Position numbers and translations under genes: made by a program. The notes under the pieces are model-generated. The model made no database searches and was not told where the DNA came from. It was given only the letters and a program-made list of their open reading frames with translations. From Herbidospora mongoliensis (GTDB lineage Bacteria > Actinomycetota > Actinomycetes > Streptosporangiales > Streptosporangiaceae), in contig NZ_BBXD01000009.1 of NCBI RefSeq assembly GCF_001570545.1, forward strand, positions 186,001-250,000: a DNA stretch of 64,000 nucleotides. The letters are read 5' to 3'. Below are positions 1 through 7,264 of this stretch, one piece after another. Position 1 is the first letter of the stretch. Every line of letters starts with the position of its first letter.

Positions 1-1
1 G

Positions 2-688
2 ACCCGCGCGGCCGGAGCGACGGCGGGCGCGCTGACGCTGGCGTGTGCCGTCGCCGAGCAGCGCAGGGTCCGGCGGGCCTGCGTCCACTGCGCCCGAGTC
101 CACGGCCGTTCGCCGGAGCGGCGCACCGACCCCACACCGCGGTGGGCCTACCTCGCCGCCTACATAGCGATCGGTGGTTGCGCCGTTCGGGTGACCGCGC
201 TGGTACTCGACTCCATGACGGCGCACGAGCCGCTGCCGTTCACGCTCGGTTCGCCTTTCGGGATCTTCGTCGTCCTGATGATCCTGGCCGGCACCCTCCT
301 GCCGCTGGCACTGGTCCACCGGTTCGGCAGGATCTGGCCGCGCTGGGTGGTTCCGCTGGCAGGACGTGACGTGCCGCGATGGCTTGTGCTCGGACCCGCC
401 TTGTTCGTCGGCGCGGGCCTGACCGGCTACTTCGGCGTGGCCGGGATGACGGCATGGCTCCTGGGCAAGGGCAACCTCGCCCAGGCTCCGGTCTGGAAGG
501 TGTCGATGGAGATGTTCGGCTACACGTCGTGGGGCCTGGGCCTGCTCGCCGCCGCCATGTCCTACTACGGTTTGACCAGGCGGGATTGCCCTATTCCCAG
601 GGCTCACCATCTCGCGGACCCGGAACGTCATCATGGCGCTCGGCTCTCATGGCCAGGCCCGAAGCGAGGCTCGACCCCGTCGGCATAA
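2..688 (+). CDS. Multi-pass membrane protein, 5' end outside window
   Basis: The frame is open from base 2 to the TAA at 686-688, so the start lies outside the window. The visible 228 residues hold about four hydrophobic segments: WAYLAAYIAIGGCAVRV, then a stretch beginning FGIFVVLMILAGTLLP, then LVLGPALFVGAGLTGYFGV, and one near YTSWGLGLLAAAMSYYG. They are joined by short Arg-rich loops, typical of small actinobacterial integral membrane proteins of unknown function. The last ~37 residues (from TRRDCP onward) are polar, low in complexity and unlike the rest. The natural C-terminus may therefore have been replaced after a nearby rearrangement. No catalytic motif is visible. The membrane location is secure; the function is unknown. 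Confidence 0.55.
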   Translation, partial: TRAAGATAGALTLACAVAEQRRVRRACVHCARVHGRSPERRTDPTPRWAYLAAYIAIGGCAVRVTALVLDSMTAHEPLPFTLGSPFGIFVVLMILAGTLLPLALVHRFGRIWPRWVVPLAGRDVPRWLVLGPALFVGAGLTGYFGVAGMTAWLLGKGNLAQAPVWKVSMEMFGYTSWGLGLLAAAMSYYGLTRRDCPIPRAHHLADPERHHGARLSWPGPKRGSTPSA

Positions 689-1065
689 AGCGTGTTCGAC
701 GGTGTCGTATCAGAGGCGCTGAGGGCGGATGGCTCCCGATGCGGGGTCATGGCGGCGTCGCCCGGTCTTGGGTGACGCCGCCGCCGTCCTGGCGGTCAGA
801 CGGCGATGCGTCCACCGGCGCACCACCGTCCCAGCAGGTCAAGCTCACACGCACGCCACTGGCGCTGATCGCGGGGGCCAACTGGGCCGCCTGCACCAAT
901 GGCCGGCCGCCCGACTCGCCCAGGACTACCCTCACCGCGCACCCGACCTGCCCGCCGGGATGGAGGGCCGGCAGCGCAGCAGGCCGTCATCGCGCCGCCT
1001 GGCGCGACGCACGGCAGATGTCCCGCGACATCGAGAACAGGTCTTATACAGGCCGGTGAAAACGT
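689..1065. other. 377-bp stretch with no supportable gene
   Basis: Open frames exist on both strands but none has a recognisable domain, a ribosome binding site or convincing composition. All are Arg/Pro/Ala-rich, as expected from random GC-rich DNA. The stretch follows the odd tail of the preceding membrane gene and may be the remains of an inserted or deleted element, but I cannot identify transposase motifs or terminal repeats. Confidence 0.4.
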
Positions 1066-1488
1066 CTAATAGGTGATGGTGCACCCGACAGCCGTGGGCA
1101 GCGGCGAGACGCTCGTATTGGGCACGAGGATCGCGAACCCGAAGCGCGCGCTCTGGCCCACGGGTATGACTTTGTTCCACGACGCGGGATTCCACTGATA
1201 CGTCGTCGGCCTCGTCACGTTCCAGTACTGGTGAACGACCGCACCCTGCGAATAGGCGAAGGCGATGATCGCCCACCAGTTGGTGGACGGCGTCGTGCCG
1301 GTGTTGTCGAATTCCGCGTCGACCTGCCACCTGTACTGCCCGTTGACCATCCCCCAGTAATTGGCTTTGAACGTCAGCTCGCAGGTCGCGGCATGGGCGG
1401 GGGTCACGGAGGTGAGCACGCTCGCCGCACCGAGTACGGCGGCCATCAGCCACGCGGTCAGGCGCCGACGGGCACGTCGTTCTGCCAT
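1066..1488 (-). CDS. Secreted single-module CBM2 (cellulose/chitin-binding) protein
   Basis: 140 residues. A Sec signal peptide (Arg-rich n-region, hydrophobic core AAVLGAASVLTSVTPAHA) ends near residue 33, and the rest is one ~105-residue beta-sandwich module. Family 2 carbohydrate-binding features are visible: Cys near each end (TCELTF and VGCTITY) likely forming the usual disulphide, NTG in the middle, QYWN, and the WN..IPVGQSARFGF signature. Aromatics for the flat binding face are in ANYWGMVNGQYRW and NWWAII. CBM2 modules normally sit on cellulases or chitinases; here no catalytic domain is attached, so the product is a free binding protein. The ATG is supported by AGGAG six bases upstream. 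It is transcribed alone. Polysaccharide specificity cannot be read from the sequence. Confidence 0.85.
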   Translation of the reverse strand: MAERRARRRLTAWLMAAVLGAASVLTSVTPAHAATCELTFKANYWGMVNGQYRWQVDAEFDNTGTTPSTNWWAIIAFAYSQGAVVHQYWNVTRPTTYQWNPASWNKVIPVGQSARFGFAILVPNTSVSPLPTAVGCTITY

Positions 1489-1541
1489 GGGCCTCTCCTG
1501 TCAGGAAGTGCGCGCATTCAAGTCACGCGCATAGGCGATGA

Positions 1542-1558
1542 CCGAACGCTACGTTCGG
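1542..1558. promoter_or_regulatory. Perfect 7-bp inverted repeat upstream of the CBM2 gene
   Basis: CCGAACG and CGTTCGG are separated by CTA, 54 bases before the CBM2 start codon. Size and symmetry suit a TetR- or GntR-type operator. There is no T-run on either side, so a terminator is less likely. The cognate regulator is not obvious nearby. Confidence 0.4.
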
Positions 1559-1753
1559 CCCCGACCATCGTCAAATGTCGATGAAAGTTACAGCGAATTC
1601 ATGCTTTTCAGCCCTGAGGAAAAGAGATCCATGAAAAGGATTGTTATTCGCCGACGACAATGGCCGAGAGCCCGGCCGTTGTCTAACATCACCCGTATGG
1701 CCGACCAGCTCATTCACCTGTCCACGGCACTCGCCCGCGAAAAGTGATCCGCG

Positions 1754-3316
1754 ATGAAACCGAAGATCGAGCGTGACCTGCGCGTCCCGATGCGCGACGG
1801 GGCCTTGCTGCTGGCCGACCGGTGGACGCCCGCGACCGGGGGCGACGGTCTGCCGACCGCGCTCATGCGGACCCCCTACGGCCGGGGCGTCGCGGCCAGA
1901 AGCATGGCCGAGCCGCTGGTCCGGCACGGTTTCCAGGTGCTGGTGCAGAGCACACGCGGGACCTTCGGATCGGGCGGCGCGTTCGAGCCTCTGCGGCGTG
2001 AGCGCGACGACGGGCTCGACACACTGAGCTGGATCGTCGAGCAGCCGTGGTTCGGCGACTCGATGATCATGTACGGCATGAGCTACCTCGCCCTCGCCCA
2101 ATGGTCGGTGGCCGATTCGGTCCCGCCGCAGGTCAAGGCGCTCATCCCGGGGGTCGCCGAGTCGGCGTTCACTCTGGAGTTCCTGCGCGCCGACGGGTTC
2201 TCGCTGGAGACGCCGTTCTCCTGGGGCGTCCTTGTCGTCAATCAGGAACGGCGGTTCGCCCTGGTGCGGATGCTCCTCAGCGGCAAGCGGGTCCAGCGCG
2301 CGCTGCGCACCCTGCCGCTGAACCGGGCCGACGTCGCCGCACTGGGCCGGAGCAGCGACTACATCCAGCACATTCTCGAGCACGACGCCGGCAGCCCCTA
2401 CTGGCGGGACCTGGACCACCGGCACCGGGTGGCCGGCATCGAGGTGCCGGTGAGCACCGTCGGCGGCTGGTACGACATCTTCCTGCCCGGCCAGCTCCGC
2501 GACTTCCGCGCGCTGCGTAACGCCCGGCTGACGGTGGGCCCGTGGTCCCACTCTTCGATCGGCCTGATGGACGCGATGGCCGCCGAAGCGCTGGAGTTCG
2601 GCCTGCCCCTCGCCCAGGGAGAGGCGCCCGCGACGCGGGCACCGGTCCGCCTGTATGTCATGGGCGCGGAGGAATGGCGCGACTTCCCGTCATGGCCGCC
2701 CCCGGGCCACGAGGTCCGCCGTTTCCACCTTCAGCCGAACGGCGGCCTGGCCACCGGCACACCCGCCGAGTCCCCGCCCGACGACTACCGCTACGACCCC
2801 GCCGACCCCACCCCCGCCGTCGGCGGAGTGCGCATGGCCTTCGGCGTGGAAGCGGGCCGCGTCGACAACACCGCGCTTGAGGCCAGACCTGACGTGCTGA
2901 CCTACACCACACCCGTGTTGGACGACGACGTCGAGATCATCGGCGACATCACCGCCGAGATCTTCTTCCGGTCGAGCCTGCCCCACGCCGACGTGTTCGT
3001 CCGACTGTGCGACGTCGACGAGAAGGGCCGCTCGGTCAACGTGTGCGACGGCCTGACCAGCCTGACCACCGCCGACGAGATCACCGCCGCCACCGTGCGC
3101 CTCTGGCCGACCGCCCACCGTTTCAGGAAGGGTCACCGGGTCCGCGTCCAGGTCTCCAGCGGCGCCTTCCCCCGCTACAACCGCAACCCCGGCACGGGTG
3201 AACCGCGCGCCACCGCCGTCACCCTCCGCGTCGCCGACCAGCGGGTGTTCCACGACCCGGAGCATCCGTCAGCGGTGATCCTGCCCATTCGACAGGCCAG
3301 CCCGACCGCACCGTGA
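1754..3316 (+). CDS. CocE/NonD-family serine hydrolase (X-Pro dipeptidyl-peptidase S15-like)
   Basis: 520 residues, close to the usual 550-580 of CocE-type enzymes. The N-terminal alpha/beta-hydrolase domain holds the nucleophile in GMSYLALAQW (Ser near residue 110), the acid in VGGWYDIF (Asp near 242) and the histidine in GPWSHSS (near 266). The oxyanion Tyr is probably in RTPYGRG. The C-terminal ~220 residues form the jelly-roll domain (PXPD_C) with DADVFVRL-like strands, here PHADVFVRLCDVDEKGRS. The family hydrolyses esters or acyl-amides such as cocaine esters and X-Pro peptides; substrate cannot be predicted. There is no signal peptide, so it is probably cytoplasmic. No strong ribosome binding site precedes the ATG. 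The gene stands alone, 22 bp before the next gene on the same strand, which has its own promoter signal. Confidence 0.85.
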   Translation: MKPKIERDLRVPMRDGALLLADRWTPATGGDGLPTALMRTPYGRGVAARSMAEPLVRHGFQVLVQSTRGTFGSGGAFEPLRRERDDGLDTLSWIVEQPWFGDSMIMYGMSYLALAQWSVADSVPPQVKALIPGVAESAFTLEFLRADGFSLETPFSWGVLVVNQERRFALVRMLLSGKRVQRALRTLPLNRADVAALGRSSDYIQHILEHDAGSPYWRDLDHRHRVAGIEVPVSTVGGWYDIFLPGQLRDFRALRNARLTVGPWSHSSIGLMDAMAAEALEFGLPLAQGEAPATRAPVRLYVMGAEEWRDFPSWPPPGHEVRRFHLQPNGGLATGTPAESPPDDYRYDPADPTPAVGGVRMAFGVEAGRVDNTALEARPDVLTYTTPVLDDDVEIIGDITAEIFFRSSLPHADVFVRLCDVDEKGRSVNVCDGLTSLTTADEITAATVRLWPTAHRFRKGHRVRVQVSSGAFPRYNRNPGTGEPRATAVTLRVADQRVFHDPEHPSAVILPIRQASPTAP

Positions 3317-3338
3317 ACCGCGTGAATACGCTGACCCC

Positions 3339-4148
3339 ATGACGATCTTCGGGGACCCCATCGACGTGCGCCACCTGTTCCCCACCGAACGGCGCCGGCT
3401 CCTGGACCTGCTCGAAGGCCTGTCCCCCGCCGAGTGGACCCGCCCGACGGTCTGCCCCGGCTGGACGGTCCACGACATCGCGACCCACATCCTCCACGAC
3501 TACGGCCGACGCCTTTCCGGAAGCCGTGACGGTCACCATGGAAGCGGCTTTCGCGCCGGCGAAACCCTGCCGGTGTTCCTCGCGCGGGTGAACGACGAGT
3601 TCGTGCAAGCGGCCCGATCGTTCTCACCCGCGGTCGTGACGGACCTGATCCGCCATCTCGGCGTCCAGCTGGACGCGCACTGGACCCGGCAGGACCTCGA
3701 CGCCCCCGCCGACCTGGACGTCTCGTGGGCGGCGACCGACGTGCCGAGCCCGGCGTGGCTGGACATCGCGCGGGAGTACACCGAGTTCTGGGTCCACCAG
3801 CAGCAGATCCGCGACGCGGTGGCCCGTCCTGGCGCGCACGACCTCATCGCCCCGGTCATCGACACCTACGCGAGGGCGCTGCCCTTCGCGCTCCGGGATC
3901 AGGTGCGCCCCGAAGGCACGTCTGTCGTCCTGAAGGTCGGCGAACGCGAATGGTCAGCCGTGTGGCACGACGACCGGTGGCGCATGGGCGCGGGGAACCC
4001 GGCAGCCGAGGTCACGATGGACCAGGACGCCTTCTGGCGTCTGGCCAGCCGCGGCATCACCGTCGAAGAGGGCCGCCGAAGGGCCACCATGACCGGCGAC
4101 CCCGAACTGACGGCGGCGGCGACCACGCTGCTGGCCGTCATCGCCTGA
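3339..4148 (+). CDS. Mycothiol-dependent maleylpyruvate isomerase family protein
   Basis: 269 residues. The N-terminal DinB-like four-helix domain begins with the family signature: a helix LLDLLEGLSPAEW, then PTVCPGWTVHDIATHIL, whose His would belong to the metal site. The C-terminal ~90 residues (VVLKVGEREWSAVWHDDRW and following) match the SCP2-like MDMPI C-terminal domain, ending GDPELTAAATTLLAVIA. Characterised relatives use mycothiol as cofactor, consistent with an actinomycete. Many paralogs have no known substrate, so the isomerase name gives the fold and not a proven reaction. A TACGCT hexamer at 3327-3332 ends six bases before the ATG, suggesting leaderless transcription. Confidence 0.82.
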   Translation: MTIFGDPIDVRHLFPTERRRLLDLLEGLSPAEWTRPTVCPGWTVHDIATHILHDYGRRLSGSRDGHHGSGFRAGETLPVFLARVNDEFVQAARSFSPAVVTDLIRHLGVQLDAHWTRQDLDAPADLDVSWAATDVPSPAWLDIAREYTEFWVHQQQIRDAVARPGAHDLIAPVIDTYARALPFALRDQVRPEGTSVVLKVGEREWSAVWHDDRWRMGAGNPAAEVTMDQDAFWRLASRGITVEEGRRRATMTGDPELTAAATTLLAVIA

Positions 4149-4166
4149 CCCCGCACCGCCGAGCGG

Positions 4167-4355
4167 TCATGACGCGGGGCCGACCTCTGGTTCAGGCTCG
4201 GGCATTTCGGAATCCTCACCCAAGTCGTCGTCGCTCTTCGGGTCGGTCAGCGGTTCGGGGTCGCGGGAAATGGGGTGTTCGGGGGTCTCGGTGTCCGCGC
4301 CCGATCTTTCGGCCACGACTTCGCTCTCGCCGTCAATGCCACGGTTTTCGCCCAT
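4167..4355 (-). CDS. Small acidic hypothetical protein
   Basis: About 62 residues from the ATG at 4355; a longer form of 77 residues would start at 4400. The chain is rich in Glu, Asp and Pro (DPEPLTDPKSDDDLGEDSE, MPEPEPEV) and looks disordered. It has no hydrophobic segment and no known domain. It lies between the preceding gene and a divergent small regulator, with which it may share the 4356-4445 spacer. Strongly acidic composition is unusual for a random frame in DNA this GC-rich, which is the main reason to list it. It could still be non-coding. Confidence 0.3.
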   Translation of the reverse strand: MGENRGIDGESEVVAERSGADTETPEHPISRDPEPLTDPKSDDDLGEDSEMPEPEPEVGPAS

Positions 4356-4418
4356 GGGCACCGGGTGCCCGACGATCGTGTTCGTACACCTGATCCACAC
4401 GACAGCGTTTCAATATTT

Positions 4419-4429
4419 CGTTGACAACG
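4419..4429. promoter_or_regulatory. CGTTG-A-CAACG palindrome overlapping a TTGACA -35 element
   Basis: An 11-bp perfect palindrome (CGTTG, A, CAACG) sits 17 bp before the start of the gene at 4446 and contains the hexamer TTGACA. A further half-site CCGTTG follows at 4432-4437. TTTCAA (4409-4414) and TTGAAA (4435-4440) form an outer inverted repeat. The arrangement suits an operator that blocks RNA polymerase, possibly for autoregulation by the small HTH-like protein encoded next to it. Confidence 0.45.
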
Positions 4430-4445
4430 TTCCGTTGAAAACTCC

Positions 4446-4817
4446 ATGATGGCAGACGTGTACGCATCTCTCTCTCACATCGCCACCCGCCACGCCGCCA
4501 CCGAGACCCAGCGCTCCCGCCAGGTCCACCCGACGGTCCTCGGCCCCCACGAAGCGGTCCGCCTCGTCACCCTGCTGGCCGCCGGCACGGCCGCCCCCGA
4601 CCCCGGCGAGCCGGAGGTCGACGCGTCCGACCTGACGGCCGCGCTCACCCTGATGCCGCTGGTCAGAGGTGAGATGGACCAACTGGAGGCCAGCCTGCTG
4701 CTGATCGCGCGAGGACGCGGGCTGACCTGGCATGAGATCGCCAACGCCCTCGGGCTCGGGTCCCCCCAGGCCGCCAAACAACGCTACGAACGCCTCGCCG
4801 GACGCGTCGCTACGTGA
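4446..4817 (+). CDS. Small helix-turn-helix-like DNA-binding protein
   Basis: 123 residues. The C-terminal ~45 residues (LLLIARGRGLTWHEIANALGLGSPQAAKQRYERL) are a clear helix-turn-helix of the sigma-70 region 4 / MarR-like kind found in many short actinobacterial proteins. The N-terminal half is Ala/Glu/Leu-rich, probably helical, with no recognised domain. Two in-frame ATGs (4446 and 4449) are possible starts. A palindrome with an embedded -35-like hexamer lies just upstream, so autoregulation is plausible. Its 3' end overlaps the convergent HEAT-repeat gene by 8 bp. Targets are unknown. Confidence 0.6.
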   Translation: MMADVYASLSHIATRHAATETQRSRQVHPTVLGPHEAVRLVTLLAAGTAAPDPGEPEVDASDLTAALTLMPLVRGEMDQLEASLLLIARGRGLTWHEIANALGLGSPQAAKQRYERLAGRVAT

Positions 4818-5904
4818 GCACCCACGCCAGGAGGCGGCGGTGGCGCTCGGGAGCATGACGCACCAGAGAGCGCAGTTCCCGCCGTAGCTCCTCCGGGCAC
4901 GGCTGATACAGCGTCGGGGCGACCCGTTCACACCACTCGTCCAGGTCCGACAGGGCGTTGTCGCCGAAGTCGGGGTCGCCGATCGAGAGCAGGTCGGCCC
5001 GCAGCCGGGTCCACGAATCACCGTTGATCAGCAGGCGGTGCCCGGCCCGGCGCACGTGCGCCGGGTTGACCCTGTCGAGCAGGTCGAACGAGACCTGGGC
5101 CCCGGTCGCGCGCATGCTCTTCACCACCTGCGCGACGACCCGCGCCGACGGGTCGCGGATGTACGCGGCGAGTTCCTCGTGTACGCCCCAGTTGCGCAGG
5201 GTCCTGGCCGCGGCCTGCCGGGTTCTCGGACGGGGATCGCGCAGGAACGGGATGACGAGCGGCGCGTCGCCACGGTCACCGCACTCGCCCAGACCCTCGA
5301 TCGCGACCCGGCCGGCGAGGTCGGCGCGGTAATGGAGGGCGGGATCGCCGCCGGCCTGCCGTATCGCCCACTGGGCCGTGAGCCGGACGACACGCGAGCG
5401 GTCGTCGAGGAACTCCGGTGCGCGATCGGGCAGTCTGGCGAGGGCGCGGGCACGGACGCGGCCCATGCGGGAACGCAGGAACGGGGCCGGGTCGTCTCCC
5501 TCGATTTCGCCGCCCTGCCTGCGCCGGAGCAGGACCGCGATCGGCAGCAGCCGGTCGACGGCCCCCGGCTTCACGGCGACCTCGGCCAGCAGCCTCCGTG
5601 CGTGGTGACGGACCGGATCGGCCCAGTCGAGCGATCGGATGACCAGGAGGGGCCACAGATCGACGTTCCGGGCGACTTTCGCGAGGGCCCGTTCGCGGTG
5701 GCGGCCGTTTCGGCTGCAGGCCATCACCACGATGTCGGCCAGGCTGAGGGTCAGGCGGATGCCGAAGGCCGAGTGCCTGTCTTCGTTCACGTGGTAGCCG
5801 GACCGAAAACCGGCGTCGAGGACGCACCACTCCTCAGGGGTGAGCCGCTCCAGCCACGCGTCGCGCACGAAGCCCTTGAAGAAGAGGTCCGGTTCGATCT
5901 TCAT
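4810..5904 (-). CDS. HEAT-repeat scaffold protein
   Basis: 364 residues composed mostly of ~30-residue helical repeats: DLWPLLVIRSLDWADPVRHH, then RLTAQWAIRQAGGD, LVIPFLRDPRPRTRQAAART, LAAYIRDPSARVVAQVVKSM and others. Such PBS-lyase/HEAT-like solenoids serve as protein- or nucleic-acid-binding scaffolds; no catalytic site is visible. There is no signal peptide or membrane segment, so it is cytoplasmic. An N-terminal ~60-residue region (FKGFVRDAWLERLTPEEW and following) precedes the repeats and may be a separate small domain. It lies downstream of the acyl-CoA dehydrogenase gene on the same strand with a 40-bp gap. Partner unknown. Confidence 0.7.
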   Translation of the reverse strand: MKIEPDLFFKGFVRDAWLERLTPEEWCVLDAGFRSGYHVNEDRHSAFGIRLTLSLADIVVMACSRNGRHRERALAKVARNVDLWPLLVIRSLDWADPVRHHARRLLAEVAVKPGAVDRLLPIAVLLRRRQGGEIEGDDPAPFLRSRMGRVRARALARLPDRAPEFLDDRSRVVRLTAQWAIRQAGGDPALHYRADLAGRVAIEGLGECGDRGDAPLVIPFLRDPRPRTRQAAARTLRNWGVHEELAAYIRDPSARVVAQVVKSMRATGAQVSFDLLDRVNPAHVRRAGHRLLINGDSWTRLRADLLSIGDPDFGDNALSDLDEWCERVAPTLYQPCPEELRRELRSLVRHAPERHRRLLAWVLT

Positions 5905-5944
5905 GGCAGATCATCGCAACACCGGCGGTCCGGTTTCGACTGGT

Positions 5945-7156
5945 TTACCGCACCGCCAGGCCCGTGACCGCGCGGGAGATGATCAGCCGCTGGATCTCCG
6001 ACGTCCCCTCGAAGATGGTGAAGATCTTCGCGTCCCGGTGGAACCGCTCCACCGGATGGTCCCGCGTGTACCCGGCCCCGCCCAGCACCTGGATCGCCTG
6101 CTCGGTCACCCAGACCGCCGTCTCCCCCGCCACCAGCTTCGACATCGACCCCTCGGCCTGCGAGAAGCCCGCCCCCTGCCGCCCCATCCAGGCCGCCTTC
6201 CACGTCATGAGACGCGCCATCTCGATCCGCGTCGCCATGTCGGCAAGAAGGAACGCCACGGCTTGGTTCTCCCCAATGGCCCGCCCGAACTGGTGCCGCT
6301 CCCGCGCATAGTCCCGCGCGTATTCGAACGCCGCCCGCGCGATCCCGACGGCCATCGAAGCCACCACGGGCCGCGTCGCCTCGAAGGTCCGCAGCGCAGC
6401 CTGACCGCCTGACCGCTCACCGGCCCGTGCGCGCGCCAGTCGCTCCTCCATCTTCTCCACGCCACCGAGCAGACAGGACGCGGGCAGCACGACATCGTCC
6501 AGAACCACTTCGGCGGTATGCGACGCCCGAATCCCGTGCTTGCGGAACTTCTGGCCCTGCGAAAACCCGGGAGTTCCAGGCGGCACCACGAACGTCATCT
6601 GCCCCCGCGCCCCCAGCGAAGGATCTACGGTCGCCACCACGATGTGGACCGCCGCGATCCCACCGTTCGACACCCACGTCTTGGTCCCGTTGAGACGGAA
6701 GTCTCCGGACGGCAACCGCGACGCCCCGGTCCTGATCGCCCCGATGTCCGACCCGGCATCGGGCTCAGACGCGCAGAAGGCTCCGACGGCCACGTCAGAA
6801 GGGGTCCCGAACATCACCGGCAACCAGGTTCCCACCTGCTCATCGGTCCCGTTCGCGGACAGGGCGGCCGCCGCCAGCCCGGTCGCGGTCAAAGCGAGCC
6901 CGATCCCCGCATCTCCCCAGAACAGCTCCTCGAAGGCGACCGGCAATCCCAGCCCACTGTCCTCGAACCACTGTGTGGCGAAGAAATCCATCGAATAGAG
7001 GCCGATCTTCGCCGCCTCCTGGAGCACCGGCCAGGGGGTCTCCTCGCGTTCGTCCCACTCGGCCCCAGCTGGGCGGACGACGTCTCGGGCGAACTCGTGG
7101 ACCCACTCTCGGACGTCGCGGATTTCGGCCGGCAATTCAGGGTTGAAGGTCGTCAC
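5945..7156 (-). CDS. Acyl-CoA dehydrogenase
   Basis: About 403 residues, the usual length for a soluble tetrameric acyl-CoA dehydrogenase. It would oxidise an acyl-CoA to the trans-2-enoyl-CoA with FAD, passing electrons to ETF. Visible family motifs are [17 protein letters not shown] (FAD contact), TKTWVSNGG, and near the C-terminus [20 protein letters not shown] followed by FEGTSEIQ, whose Glu is the catalytic base in many members. A GTG at 7162 is possible, but a TAGCCT -10-like hexamer (7163-7168) directly abuts it. The second GTG at 7156 lies six bases beyond the hexamer, as expected for a leaderless mRNA, so I chose 7156. Chain-length preference cannot be inferred, and no other beta-oxidation gene is adjacent. 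Confidence 0.9.
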   Translation of the reverse strand: MTTFNPELPAEIRDVREWVHEFARDVVRPAGAEWDEREETPWPVLQEAAKIGLYSMDFFATQWFEDSGLGLPVAFEELFWGDAGIGLALTATGLAAAALSANGTDEQVGTWLPVMFGTPSDVAVGAFCASEPDAGSDIGAIRTGASRLPSGDFRLNGTKTWVSNGGIAAVHIVVATVDPSLGARGQMTFVVPPGTPGFSQGQKFRKHGIRASHTAEVVLDDVVLPASCLLGGVEKMEERLARARAGERSGGQAALRTFEATRPVVASMAVGIARAAFEYARDYARERHQFGRAIGENQAVAFLLADMATRIEMARLMTWKAAWMGRQGAGFSQAEGSMSKLVAGETAVWVTEQAIQVLGGAGYTRDHPVERFHRDAKIFTIFEGTSEIQRLIISRAVTGLAVR

Positions 7157-7172
7157 CCGCACAGGCTACCCC

Positions 7173-7201
7173 TTGACGTTCATGTTCCCGTTAAGTTAAA
7201 T
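7173..7201 (+). promoter_or_regulatory. Promoter of the discoidin/beta-helix gene
   Basis: TTGACG (7173-7178) and TTAAAT (7196-7201) are separated by 17 bp, a good match to a vegetative sigma promoter. It would give a 5' leader of about 55 bases before the ATG at 7265. Confidence 0.55.
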
Positions 7202-7264
7202 CAAGGATCGAAATAAGGCACAGAGAAAGACCCTTCACACCCCCCTTCACTGTGGAGAACACGC

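Noticed and set aside
689-1065. Possible transposase or toxin gene after the first membrane protein
   Set aside because: No frame on either strand holds a recognisable motif.
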